From: Streptomyces fructofermentans
GTDB lineage: Bacteria > Actinomycetota > Actinomycetes > Streptomycetales > Streptomycetaceae
Direction of reading: 5' to 3'
Length of the DNA: 64,000 bases
NCBI RefSeq assembly: GCF_014651055.1
Contig: NZ_BMWD01000030.1
Location: 18,985-82,984, forward strand
This document shows positions 17,134-25,822 of the stretch, piece after piece; the stretch's first letter is position 1, and each line of letters starts with the position of its first letter. A model generated the notes under the pieces. That model was not told the origin of the DNA. It searched no databases and saw only the letters and a list, made by a program, of their open reading frames with translations. The position numbers were made by a program, and so were the translations under genes.

Positions 17134-17697
17134 TCAGGCGGAGGGCAACCGCAACCGGTCGCGAGCTTCCATCAGGGCGAACCCGAGCAGATTCGGCCCG
17201 AGCCATCGCTCGGGGTCGAGCGCGCGCTCGTCGTCCGCGGCCAGACCGATCCCCCAGATGCGGTCCACGGGACTCGCCTCCACGAGCACCCGCTCGCCGG
17301 TCCCCAGCAGGAAGCCCGCCAGCACGGGGTCGGAGGCGAACTTGTGCACGCTCCCCTCGACGACGAGCGAGAACCGCTCCCGCCTCCACACGGCTTCGTC
17401 GAACCCCCGCACGAGCCGCCCGGCCTTCTTGGCCCCGGCCGGGTGCCCGGCCTCCAGCGCGAGCCGCTCGGCGGCCGGGTCGTCGAACAGGCGCGCCTTG
17501 CCCGCCATCATCCAGTGCTCGGCCGTCCGGTACTCGACCCCGTCCACGGTGAAGGGCGACGGCCACCACTGGCTGAGACAGCTCGCTCCCACCCGCCCGT
17601 CAGGCCGCGGCCGGTGCCCCCAGAAGTGCAGGTACTTGACCTTCTCGCCCGACCGGACCGCATTGACCAGCGTGTCCTGTGAATCGATCTTCCCCAT
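17134..17697 (-). CDS. NADAR (DUF1768/YbiA-like) family protein
   Basis: A 187-residue single-domain protein with the NADAR hallmarks: SQWWPSPFTVDGVEYRTAEH (conserved Glu-His), WMMAGKARLFDD and a C-terminal WLGPNLLGFALMEARDRL. The family is linked to NAD/ADP-ribose metabolism; characterised members are N-glycosidases that remove reactive riboflavin-pathway intermediates or ADP-ribose from modified bases. Which activity applies here is unknown. The start is ATG at 17697; no strong ribosome site is visible. It is divergent from the polyamine operon and ends in the repeat/terminator region. Confidence 0.87.
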   Translation of the reverse strand: MGKIDSQDTLVNAVRSGEKVKYLHFWGHRPRPDGRVGASCLSQWWPSPFTVDGVEYRTAEHWMMAGKARLFDDPAAERLALEAGHPAGAKKAGRLVRGFDEAVWRRERFSLVVEGSVHKFASDPVLAGFLLGTGERVLVEASPVDRIWGIGLAADDERALDPERWLGPNLLGFALMEARDRLRLPSA

Positions 17698-17792
17698 GCA
17701 CGCGAGTCTGGCACGCACCACTGACAATCCGTCCTGCCTTTTCCATGGGGACTCGACACCTGGTCGACAGATTCCGTCGCGTAACCAAATGG

Positions 17793-17813
17793 CAACAACG
17801 GAATCACTTGTTG
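17793..17813 (+). promoter_or_regulatory. Inverted repeat before the polyamine operon
   Basis: CAACAA, nine bases, then TTGTTG: perfect arms, 92 bases before the ATG of the second ALDH gene. It overlaps one arm of a wider dyad, ATTCCGT (17771-17777) / ACGGAAT (17798-17804). It is a likely operator for the polyamine operon regulator. Confidence 0.45.
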
Positions 17814-17904
17814 GAGCACACTTGCTCTGCCAGGATCGGCACTCAAATCGAGCTGGAGCTACGCCGACCCCTGGACCACGGGGAGGACGGCGGAGGAGAG
17901 CGAC

Positions 17905-19425
17905 ATGCACAATCCGGGCCATCGCTTCCAGGCGCAGGACCGCTTTGCGGACGGCGCCCAGTACATCGCGGGCCGACTGGCGAGAGGCACGTCCGGCCGC
18001 ACGCACGCGGTCGTCGATCCGGCCACCGGGGACGAGGTCCTCGGCTACGAACTCGCGGGGGCCGAGGACGTGGACGCGGCCGTCGCCGCGGCCCGCGGGG
18101 CGTTCCCGGGCTGGGCGGCCGCCACTCCGGGCGAGCGCTCCGACGCCATGCACCGCTTCGCCGCCGAACTGGCCGACCACGCGGAGGAGTTCGCCCAGGC
18201 GGAGTCCCTGCAGTGCGGCAAGCCGATCAAGCTGACCCGGGAGTTCGACGTCCCGGGCACCATCGACAACACGGCGTTCTTCGCGGGTGCGGCACGCCAT
18301 CTGCAGGGCCAGTCCGCCGGCGAGTACTCCGGCGACCACACCTCGTACGTACGCCGTGAGCCCATCGGGGTCGTCGGCTCGATCGCGCCCTGGAACTACC
18401 CCCTCCAGATGGCGGCCTGGAAGATCCTCCCGGCGATCGCCGCGGGCAACACCGTCGTCCTCAAGCCGGCCGAACTGACCCCGCTCACCTCCCTCCTGTT
18501 CGCCGAGGCGGCCACCCGGGCGGGCATCCCCGACGGCGTCGTCAACATCGTGACCGGCGCGGGCCGGGACGCGGGCGAGCACCTGGTCGGACACCCCGAC
18601 GTCGCCATGACCTCCTTCACCGGCTCCACCGCGGTCGGCCGGCGTGTCGCGGAGATCGCCACCTCCACCGTCAAGCGCCTGCACCTGGAACTCGGCGGCA
18701 AGGCCCCCTTCGTGGTCTTCGACGACGCGGACCTGGAGGCCGCCGTGCACGGCGCGGTGGCGGGATCGCTGATCAACACGGGCCAGGACTGCACGGCGGC
18801 CACGCGCGCGTACGTCCAGCGGCCCCTCTACGAGGAGTTCGTCGCGAGGACGGCCGACCTCATGGCGACCGTCCGGCTCGGCGACCCGTTCGCCCCGGAC
18901 ACCGACCTCGGCCCGCTCATCTCGTTCGCCCAGCGGGACCGGGTGGCCGGGTTCGTCGAACGGGCGCGCTCCTACGCCCGCGTGGTCACCGGCGGCGAGG
19001 TCCCGAAGGGCCTGGAGCACGGTGCCTACTACCGGCCCACGCTCGTCGCGGACGCGGCGCAGGACAGCGAGATCGTGCAGTCCGAACTCTTCGGACCGGT
19101 CCTGGTGGTCCTGCCCTTCGACAGCGACGACGAGGGCATCGCCCTCGCCAACGACACCCCGTACGGCCTCGCCGCGTCGGCGTGGAGTCGTGACGTGTAC
19201 CGCGCGAACCGTGCCACACGCGAGATCCAGGCGGGCTGCGTCTGGGTCAACGACCACATCCCGATCATCAGCGAGATGCCGCACGGCGGTTACAAGGCGT
19301 CCGGCTTCGGCAAGGACATGTCCGCGTACTCGTTCGAGGAATACACACAGATCAAGCACGTCATGTTCGACAACACCGCAGTGGCCAGGAAGGACTGGCA
19401 CCGCACGATCTTCGGGGACCGCTAG
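17905..19425 (+). CDS. Aldehyde dehydrogenase, polyamine catabolism operon
   Basis: A 506-residue aldehyde dehydrogenase with APWNYPLQMAAWK, the glutamate in HLELGGKAP (262) and the cysteine in TGQDCTAAT (296). It belongs to the same aminobutyraldehyde/gamma-glutamyl-aminobutyraldehyde group as the enzyme at 6.9 kb. It heads an operon with potDABC and a PuuB-like oxidase, so its likely substrate is the aldehyde released from imported putrescine or its gamma-glutamyl derivative. A GGAGGA ribosome site lies seven bases before ATG 17905. The gap to potD is 50 bases without a terminator. Confidence 0.9.
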   Translation: MHNPGHRFQAQDRFADGAQYIAGRLARGTSGRTHAVVDPATGDEVLGYELAGAEDVDAAVAAARGAFPGWAAATPGERSDAMHRFAAELADHAEEFAQAESLQCGKPIKLTREFDVPGTIDNTAFFAGAARHLQGQSAGEYSGDHTSYVRREPIGVVGSIAPWNYPLQMAAWKILPAIAAGNTVVLKPAELTPLTSLLFAEAATRAGIPDGVVNIVTGAGRDAGEHLVGHPDVAMTSFTGSTAVGRRVAEIATSTVKRLHLELGGKAPFVVFDDADLEAAVHGAVAGSLINTGQDCTAATRAYVQRPLYEEFVARTADLMATVRLGDPFAPDTDLGPLISFAQRDRVAGFVERARSYARVVTGGEVPKGLEHGAYYRPTLVADAAQDSEIVQSELFGPVLVVLPFDSDDEGIALANDTPYGLAASAWSRDVYRANRATREIQAGCVWVNDHIPIISEMPHGGYKASGFGKDMSAYSFEEYTQIKHVMFDNTAVARKDWHRTIFGDR

Positions 19426-19475
19426 CCACCGTCGGCCACGACCGGGCCGAACCCTCCCGAAAGGGCACCACGAGC

Positions 19476-20720
19476 ATGGAGCAGTACGAGCCCGACCTGC
19501 CGTCCCCGGCCCGACTGGCCGCCATGAGGCGAAGTCTGCGCAACGGCAGGGCCTCCCTCACCCGCCGTTCGCTGCTGCGCGCCTCGACGGGCGGCGCGCT
19601 CGCCCTCGGCGGGCTCGGGGCGCTGAGCGCCTGCGGCATCCCCGCGGCGAAGAACACCGCCGGCGTCTCGACGGACGACCACTCGGCCGAGGAGAAGCAG
19701 ATCAACTTCTCCAACTGGACCGAGTACATGGACGTCGACGACAGCGAGAAGCGCCATCCGACGCTCGACGCCTTCACCGGGCGCACCGGCATCAAGGTCA
19801 AGTACACCGAGGACATCAACGACAACGTCGAGTTCTTCGGCAAGATCAAGCCCCAGCTCGCCGCTGGGCAGGCCACCGGGCGCGACCTCATATGCGTCAC
19901 CGACTGGCTGGCCGCACGGCTCATCCGCTTCGGCTGGGTGCAGAAACTGGACCCGTCGAACCTGCCGCACGCGTACACGAACCTGTCCGCCCAGTTCCGC
20001 GACCCCGACTGGGACCCCGGCCGCGCCTACTCGTATCCCTGGCAGGGCATCTCCACCGTCATCGCCTACAACAAGAAGGCACTCGACGGCATCGAGGTCA
20101 GGTCGGTCTCCGACCTCCTCGACAACTCCCGGCTCAAGGGGCGCGTCGGCTTCCTGTCCGAGATGCGCGACAGCGTCGGCATGACGCTGCTCGACATGGG
20201 CAAGGACCCGGCGAAGTTCACCGACGACGACTTCGACGCGGCGATCGCCCGCCTCCAGAAGGCCGTCGACAAGAGCCAGATCCGCCGCTTCACGGGCAAC
20301 GACTACACGTCCGACCTGACCAAGGGCGACCTCGCCGCCTGTGTCGCCTGGGCCGGTGACGTGGTCCAGCTCAAGGCCGACAACCCGGACGTGGACTTCG
20401 TCATCCCGGACAGCGGATACATCACGTCGACCGACAACCTGCTGGTCCCCAACAAGGCGCGGCACCAGACCAACGCCGAGCGGCTCATCGACTACTACTA
20501 CGAGCCGGGTCCGGCCGCGCAGCTCGCCGCGTACATCAACTACGTCTGTCCCGTCGACGGTGTGAAGGCCGAGCTGGCGAAGATCGACGAGTCGGCGGCG
20601 GAGAACCCGCTGATCATTCCCGACAAGGCCATGGCCGCCAAGTCCCGCCCCTTCCGCTCCCTGAGCGCGAAGGAAGAGACGGCGTACGAAGAGAAGTTCG
20701 CAAAGCTGACAGGGGCGTGA
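19476..20720 (+). CDS. potD: Spermidine/putrescine-binding lipoprotein PotD
   Basis: A 414-residue ABC binding lipoprotein. The N-terminus has the Tat-like TRRSLLRAS and lipobox LSAC with Cys at about 53. The mature domain has the PotD pattern INFSNWTEYMDVDD, NVEFFGKIKPQL, VTDWLAARL, FTGNDYTSDLTKGD and a C-terminal INYVCPVDG. It binds polyamine outside the membrane and delivers it to PotBC. The stop overlaps the first possible potA start, showing tight coupling. Its paralogue at 9.7 kb shares most motif blocks. The substrate class is well supported; the exact polyamine is not. Confidence 0.9.
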   Translation: MEQYEPDLPSPARLAAMRRSLRNGRASLTRRSLLRASTGGALALGGLGALSACGIPAAKNTAGVSTDDHSAEEKQINFSNWTEYMDVDDSEKRHPTLDAFTGRTGIKVKYTEDINDNVEFFGKIKPQLAAGQATGRDLICVTDWLAARLIRFGWVQKLDPSNLPHAYTNLSAQFRDPDWDPGRAYSYPWQGISTVIAYNKKALDGIEVRSVSDLLDNSRLKGRVGFLSEMRDSVGMTLLDMGKDPAKFTDDDFDAAIARLQKAVDKSQIRRFTGNDYTSDLTKGDLAACVAWAGDVVQLKADNPDVDFVIPDSGYITSTDNLLVPNKARHQTNAERLIDYYYEPGPAAQLAAYINYVCPVDGVKAELAKIDESAAENPLIIPDKAMAAKSRPFRSLSAKEETAYEEKFAKLTGA

Positions 20721-20725
20721 CCACC

Positions 20726-21898
20726 ATGACGAAGGACAGCAGCGGCGACGTCCGCCTCTCCGGGATCAGCAAGACCTACGGCGCGTTCACCGCCGTGCAC
20801 CCGCTCGACCTGACCGTGCCGCAGGGTTCGTTCTTCGCGCTCCTGGGCGCGTCCGGCTGCGGCAAGACCACCACCCTGCGCATGATCGCCGGCCTGGAGG
20901 AGCCCTCCGGGGGCACCGTCTCGCTGGGCGAGCAGGACGTGACGAACCTGCCCCCGTACAAGCGCCCGGTGAACACGGTCTTCCAGTCGTACGCGCTCTT
21001 CCCGCACCTCGACATCTTCGAGAACGTGGCGTTCGGCCTGCGCCGGCGCGGCATCAAGTCCGTGAAGAAGCAGGTCGAGGACATGCTGGAGCTCGTCCAG
21101 CTCGGCGAGCAGGCACGCAAGAAGCCCCATCAGCTCTCCGGCGGCCAGCAGCAGCGCGTGGCCGTCGCCCGCGCGCTGATCAACCACCCCAAGGTGCTGC
21201 TCCTCGACGAGCCGCTCGGTGCCCTGGACCTCAAGCTGCGCCGGCAGATGCAGCTCGAACTGAAGCGCATCCAGACCGAGGTCGGCATCACCTTCGTCCA
21301 TGTCACGCACGACCAGGAGGAGGCCATGACCATGGCCGACACGGTCGCCGTGATGAACGCGGGCCGTGTCGAGCAGCTCGGCTCGCCCGCCGACCTCTAC
21401 GAGAACCCGCGGACCACGTTCGTGGCCAACTTCCTCGGCACGTCCAACTTCATCGAGGCCGAGGTCGACACCAGGAGCGGCGACGAGATCGTCCTCAGGG
21501 CGGGCGGCGGCAAGCTCGTCCTGCCCGGGGCGCGCTGTTCCGCCCCCGCGGCGGTCGGCGGCAAGGTCCTGGTGGGCGTCCGGCCCGAGAAGATATCCCT
21601 GACCCACGCCGACGAGGCGGGCGGGATACCGGAGGGCCGCAACCGGATCACCGGGCGGATAGCCGACTCCAGCTTCATCGGCGTCTCCACGCAGTACGTC
21701 GTCGACAGCCCCGTGTGCCCCGAGTTCGAGGTCTACGCCCAGAACATCGACCGCGACCCCCGGCTGGTGCCCGGCGCCGAGGTCGTCCTGCACTGGAACC
21801 CCGCGCACACCTTCGGGCTCGACGCGGCACAGTCCCTGCTCGCCGGGACGACGGGCTCCGCGGGCATCGAGACGGTCGCGGAAGAGGCGGCCCGATGA
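20726..21898 (+). CDS. potA: Polyamine ABC transporter ATPase PotA
   Basis: A 390-residue importer ATPase. Walker A is GASGCGKTT (about 41-49), the Q-loop lies in TVFQSYALFPH, the signature is LSGGQQQRVAVARAL, Walker B is VLLLDEPLGALD and the H-loop is HVTHDQEEAM. A TOBE-type regulatory domain occupies the last 120 residues. This architecture is PotA/CysA-like. I chose ATG at 20726, with GGGG ten bases upstream. A GTG at 20717 overlaps the potD stop but is too near the ribosome site. ATGA overlap with potB follows. Confidence 0.92.
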   Translation: MTKDSSGDVRLSGISKTYGAFTAVHPLDLTVPQGSFFALLGASGCGKTTTLRMIAGLEEPSGGTVSLGEQDVTNLPPYKRPVNTVFQSYALFPHLDIFENVAFGLRRRGIKSVKKQVEDMLELVQLGEQARKKPHQLSGGQQQRVAVARALINHPKVLLLDEPLGALDLKLRRQMQLELKRIQTEVGITFVHVTHDQEEAMTMADTVAVMNAGRVEQLGSPADLYENPRTTFVANFLGTSNFIEAEVDTRSGDEIVLRAGGGKLVLPGARCSAPAAVGGKVLVGVRPEKISLTHADEAGGIPEGRNRITGRIADSSFIGVSTQYVVDSPVCPEFEVYAQNIDRDPRLVPGAEVVLHWNPAHTFGLDAAQSLLAGTTGSAGIETVAEEAAR

Positions 21899-22824
21899 CC
21901 ACCCTCACCGACGCGCCGCCGGCGGCGCCCGAAAGCGCTCCGAAGGAGCGCCCGCCCCGCAGACGGGGACGGCTCACCCCGTACTGGCTGCTGCTGCCGG
22001 GCCTGCTGTGGCTGGTCGTCTTCTTCGCGCTGCCGATGGTCTACCAGGCCTCCACGTCCGTGCAGACGGGCTCCCTGGAGGAGGGCTACCAGGTCACCTG
22101 GCACTTCGCGACCTACTGGGACGCGCTGACCGACTACTGGCCGCAGTTCCTGCGGTCCATCGCGTACGCCGGCACCGCCACGATCCTGTGCCTGCTGCTC
22201 GGCTACCCGCTCGCCTACCTGATCGCGTTCCGCGCGGGCCGCTGGCGCAACCTGATCCTGATCCTCGTGATCGCGCCGTTCTTCACCAGCTTCCTGATCC
22301 GTACGCTCGCCTGGAAGACGATCCTCGCGGACGGCGGCCCGGTCGTCGGCGCCCTCAACTCGCTGCACGTGCTGGACGTCACGAGTTGGCTCGGCGTCAC
22401 CGCGGGCGACCGCGTGCTGGCCACGCCGCTCGCGGTGGTCTGCGGACTCACGTACAACTTCCTGCCGTTCATGATCCTGCCGCTCTACACGTCGCTGGAG
22501 CGCATCGACGGACGGCTGCACGAGGCGTCGGGCGACCTGTACGCCCGGCCGTTCACGACCTTCCGCAGGGTGACGTTCCCGCTGTCGATGCCCGGTGTCG
22601 TCTCCGGGACGCTGCTCACCTTCATCCCCGCGAGCGGCGACTACGTGAACGCCGACCTCCTCGGTTCCACGGACACGCGCATGGTCGGAAACGTGATCCA
22701 GACGCAGTTCCTGCGGATTCTCGACTATCCGACGGCGGCGGCGCTCTCGTTCATCCTCATGGCCGGAATTCTCGCCATCGTCACGCTCTACATCCGCAAG
22801 TCCGGGACGGAGGACCTGGTCTAA
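21895..22824 (+). CDS. potB: Polyamine ABC transporter permease PotB
   Basis: A 309-residue inner-membrane permease with six predicted helices after a basic Pro-rich N-terminus (PPRRRGRLTP). The cytoplasmic coupling loop EASGDLYARPFTTFRRVTFP is the EAA motif that docks on PotA. The start ATG overlaps the potA stop (ATGA) and excludes the longer upstream frame. The potC gene begins directly after its TAA. This is the PotB/PotH-type half of the channel. Confidence 0.92.
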   Translation: MTTLTDAPPAAPESAPKERPPRRRGRLTPYWLLLPGLLWLVVFFALPMVYQASTSVQTGSLEEGYQVTWHFATYWDALTDYWPQFLRSIAYAGTATILCLLLGYPLAYLIAFRAGRWRNLILILVIAPFFTSFLIRTLAWKTILADGGPVVGALNSLHVLDVTSWLGVTAGDRVLATPLAVVCGLTYNFLPFMILPLYTSLERIDGRLHEASGDLYARPFTTFRRVTFPLSMPGVVSGTLLTFIPASGDYVNADLLGSTDTRMVGNVIQTQFLRILDYPTAAALSFILMAGILAIVTLYIRKSGTEDLV

Positions 22825-23625
22825 ATGGCCCTCGTACGCTGGTTCAAGCGCCATCTCGTCGTCATCGCGGGTCTGCTGACCCTCGGATACCTGCTGCTGC
22901 CCAACATCGTCGTGACGGTGTTCTCCTTCAACAATCCGAAGGGGCGCTTCAACTACGAATGGCAGGAGTTCTCCACGGAGGCGTGGACCGACCCCTGCGG
23001 GGTCGCCGACATGTGCGGCTCGCTCTCGCTGAGCCTGCGCATCGCCGCCTGGGCCACGGTCGGCGCCACAGTCCTCGGCACGATGATCGCCTTCGCGCTG
23101 GTCCGCTACCGGTTCCGGGCGCGCGGCGCCGTGAACTCGCTGATCTTCCTGCCGATGGCGATGCCCGAGGTCGTGATGGCCGCATCGCTGCTCACGCTGT
23201 TCCTCAACCTGGGTGCCCAGCTGGGCTTCTGGACGATCCTGATCGCCCACATCATGTTCTGCCTCAGCTTCGTCGTGACCGCCGTCAAGGCACGCGTCAT
23301 GTCGATGGACCCGAGGCTGGAACAGGCCGCGCAGGACCTCTACGCGGGCCCCGTGCAGACGTTCCTGCGCGTCACCCTGCCCATCGCCGCACCCGGAATC
23401 GCCGCGGGAGCGCTGCTCGCCTTCGCGCTCTCCTTCGACGATTTCATCATCACCAACTTCAACGCCGGCTCGACCGTCACCTTCCCCATGTTCGTATGGG
23501 GGTCGGCGCAGCGCGGAACACCCGTTCAGATCAATGTCATCGGAACGGCCATGTTCATCGTCGCCGTACTGTTCGTGCTGGCCGGAATGGTCATCGGCAA
23601 TCGCCGGAACCGGCAGAAGGCATAA
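22825..23625 (+). CDS. potC: Polyamine ABC transporter permease PotC
   Basis: A 266-residue permease with about six helices. The EAA-like loop is LEQAAQDLYAGPVQTFLRVT, followed by LPIAAPGIAAGALLAFALSF, which is typical of PotC/PotI. The ATG at 22825 directly abuts the potB stop, so translation is coupled. It pairs with PotB to form the channel. The next gene begins 29 bases later in the same operon. Confidence 0.92.
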   Translation: MALVRWFKRHLVVIAGLLTLGYLLLPNIVVTVFSFNNPKGRFNYEWQEFSTEAWTDPCGVADMCGSLSLSLRIAAWATVGATVLGTMIAFALVRYRFRARGAVNSLIFLPMAMPEVVMAASLLTLFLNLGAQLGFWTILIAHIMFCLSFVVTAVKARVMSMDPRLEQAAQDLYAGPVQTFLRVTLPIAAPGIAAGALLAFALSFDDFIITNFNAGSTVTFPMFVWGSAQRGTPVQINVIGTAMFIVAVLFVLAGMVIGNRRNRQKA

Positions 23626-23654
23626 CCGCAAGAATCCCGTGGGGAGTTGAAATC

Positions 23655-25082
23655 ATGGCCCCGAGCGCCATGAGCCGCGACAAGAACTGGACGACATCAC
23701 TCGCCGACGCGCAGCCGGTCCCGTACTGGCTGGACGACCCCGGCAGGCCGCGCCCCGAGCCCGCGCTCACCGGGGCCGAGACCTGCGACCTGCTCGTCGT
23801 CGGGGGTGGCTACAGCGGGCTGTGGACCGCGCTGCTCGCCAAGGAGCGGGACCCCGCGCGGGACGTCGTCCTGGTGGAGGGCCGCGAGGTGGGCTGGGCC
23901 GCCTCGGGCCGCAACGGCGGCTTCTGCGCCGCCTCCCTCACCCACGGCACGGCCAACGGGCTGGCCCGCTGGCCCGACGAGATCCACACGCTGGAGAAGC
24001 TGGGCGCCCGCAACCTCGACGCCATCGAGGAGGCGGTCGCCCGCTACGGGATCGACTGCGACTTCGAGCGGTCCGGCGAGATCGACGTGGCGACCGAGCC
24101 GTACCAGGCCGCCGAACTCCGCGCGTGGCACGAGGAACTGGCCCGCCGGGGCCTCGCCGACGGCGTCGAGTACCTGGACGCCGACGCGGTGCGCGCCGAG
24201 GTCGACTCGCCCACGTTCCTCGGCGGTCTGCACGACCGCAGGGGGGTCGCGATGCTCCACCCGGCGAAACTGGCCTGGGGCCTCAAGCGCGCCTGCCTCG
24301 GCCTCGGCGTGCGCGTGTACGAGAACACGCCGGCGCTCGACCTGCGGACCTCCGGTGCCGGGATGGCCGTCCGTACGCCGTACGGCGGTGTCCGTGCCCG
24401 CCGGGTCGCACTCGGCACCAACGTCTTCCCGAACCTGGTCCGGCGCGTGCGCCCGTACACCGTCCCGGTCTACGACTACGCGCTGATGACCGAACCGCTC
24501 AGCGCCGACCGGCTCGCCTCGATCGGCTGGCACAACCGGCAGGGTCTGGGGGACTCGGCGAACCAGTTCCACTACTTCCGGCTGTCCGCCGACAACCGGA
24601 TCCTGTGGGGCGGCTACGACGCGATCTACCCGTACGGCGGCCGGGTGCGCGCCGAGTACGACGACCGGCCGCAGACGTACGCGGCGCTCGCCGGGCACTT
24701 CTTCACCTGCTTCCCGCAGTTGGAGGGCCTGCGCTTCTCGCACGCGTGGGGCGGCGCGATCGACACCTGCTCCCGGTTCTCGGCCTTCTTCGGCACGGCG
24801 CACGCCGGCCGGGTCGCCTACGCGGCGGGCTACACCGGCCTCGGGGTGGGCGCCACCCGCTTCGGCGCCGACGTGATGCTCGACCTGCTGGCGGGCGAGA
24901 GCACGGAGCGCACCGGGTTGGAGATGGTCCGCAGAAAGCCGCTGCCCTTCCCCCCGGAGCCGTTCGCGTGGACGGGCATCGCGCTCACCAAGTGGTCGCT
25001 GGCCCGGGCGGACGCCCACGGAGGGCGGCGCAACCTGTGGCTGCGGACGATGGACCGCCTGGGCCTCGGCTTCGACAGCTGA
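23655..25082 (+). CDS. FAD-dependent oxidoreductase, PuuB-like
   Basis: A 475-residue DAO-family flavoenzyme. The FAD-binding DLLVVGGGYSGLWTA begins at about 45. GREVGWAASGRNGGF and a late GYTGLGVGATRFGAD are typical of gamma-glutamylputrescine oxidase PuuB and related amine oxidases. It closes the polyamine operon, with GGGGAG eight bases before ATG 23655. I infer that it oxidises imported putrescine, or more likely gamma-glutamylputrescine, giving the aldehyde used by the dehydrogenase at 17.9 kb. No gamma-glutamylpolyamine synthetase is in the window. Exact substrate specificity is unproven. Confidence 0.85.
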   Translation: MAPSAMSRDKNWTTSLADAQPVPYWLDDPGRPRPEPALTGAETCDLLVVGGGYSGLWTALLAKERDPARDVVLVEGREVGWAASGRNGGFCAASLTHGTANGLARWPDEIHTLEKLGARNLDAIEEAVARYGIDCDFERSGEIDVATEPYQAAELRAWHEELARRGLADGVEYLDADAVRAEVDSPTFLGGLHDRRGVAMLHPAKLAWGLKRACLGLGVRVYENTPALDLRTSGAGMAVRTPYGGVRARRVALGTNVFPNLVRRVRPYTVPVYDYALMTEPLSADRLASIGWHNRQGLGDSANQFHYFRLSADNRILWGGYDAIYPYGGRVRAEYDDRPQTYAALAGHFFTCFPQLEGLRFSHAWGGAIDTCSRFSAFFGTAHAGRVAYAAGYTGLGVGATRFGADVMLDLLAGESTERTGLEMVRRKPLPFPPEPFAWTGIALTKWSLARADAHGGRRNLWLRTMDRLGLGFDS

Positions 25083-25253
25083 CCGTCGCCCGCGAGGGCG
25101 CGCGGCGCCGTTCGCTCCGGCGGCGTGCGCCCCGCCCGCCCCTGTGATCCGGTTCACTCCCGATCCGTGGGCCGAACCCGCGTAATGCCGGGGCCCGACC
25201 TCCCTCTCCCCGGTGACGCGACCCGCGTCGACAAGAGAGAGGGAGGTTCCGCC

Positions 25254-25709
25254 ATGACAGGGGCCAAGACGGCGGTCGAGTGGCTGGCGTCCGTCGCGCC
25301 GGACCCGGAGTCCTGCCGCCGGGAGTGGGAGCGCAACCCGCACGGGGTCGCGCTGCTTCCCGCGGGCAGGCTCTGGGACGTCCTGATCCTGCCGGGCGGG
25401 CTGGGGTATCCCACGCTCGACGTCCTGACCCGGGCCCTGGACCGGCCGGGTCCGGTGCTCGTCGACTTCGGCGACTCCCGGATGGGGTTCTTCGTGGCGC
25501 CGGGGACGGCGGCCAGGTGGCTCGGCACCGGGGTGCGCACCGCGGGGGCCGGCACCTGGATCGTCGTGCCGTACCCCGGGCGGGTCACCGGCGGGGTCCG
25601 CTGGCTGGTCCCCCCGGACGGTTCGGGAACCCTCACGGACCCGACACTGCTCGAACTGGCCATGCACGAGGCGGCGGCGGGGCTGGCGGGAAGGGAGGGG
25701 CCGCCATGA
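25254..25709 (+). CDS. Small protein resembling actinobacterial prim-pol-like domain
   Basis: A 151-residue soluble protein starting MTGAKTAVEWLASVAPDPES. Features such as GVALLPAGRLWDVLILP, FFVAPGTAARWLGTG and RWLVPPDG match my memory of a family of short Streptomyces proteins distantly like the N-terminal bifunctional DNA primase/polymerase domain. No catalytic acidic pair is obvious, so polymerase activity is doubtful. A strong GGGAGG site lies eight bases before ATG 25254; the longer frame is unsupported. It sits between the polyamine operon and the chitinase gene and its function is unknown. Confidence 0.65.
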   Translation: MTGAKTAVEWLASVAPDPESCRREWERNPHGVALLPAGRLWDVLILPGGLGYPTLDVLTRALDRPGPVLVDFGDSRMGFFVAPGTAARWLGTGVRTAGAGTWIVVPYPGRVTGGVRWLVPPDGSGTLTDPTLLELAMHEAAAGLAGREGPP

Positions 25710-25750
25710 GGTGACCGGTTCGCGGACCGCCGTCCCGGGCGGCAGAGGTC

Positions 25751-25779
25751 TTGACAACTCGATTGGTCTGGACCAGGTT
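25751..25779 (+). promoter_or_regulatory. Chitinase promoter with DasR-type operator
   Basis: TTGACA (25751-25756) is a perfect -35, followed after 17 bases by a weak -10 (CAGGTT). The spacer holds TGGTCTGGACCA (25764-25775), one base from the TGGTCTAGACCA core recognised by the N-acetylglucosamine-responsive repressor DasR at Streptomyces chitinase genes. Confidence 0.75.
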
Positions 25780-25822
25780 GGGCGCGCTCCACCCTCCAAT
25801 CCCCCCATGCCCGGAGGCAGTA

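Noticed and set aside
22008..23654. Extension of the FAD oxidase frame through potB and potC
   Set aside because: It is the shadow of the permease genes; the real start at 23655 has GGGGAG at proper distance and begins the conserved domain.
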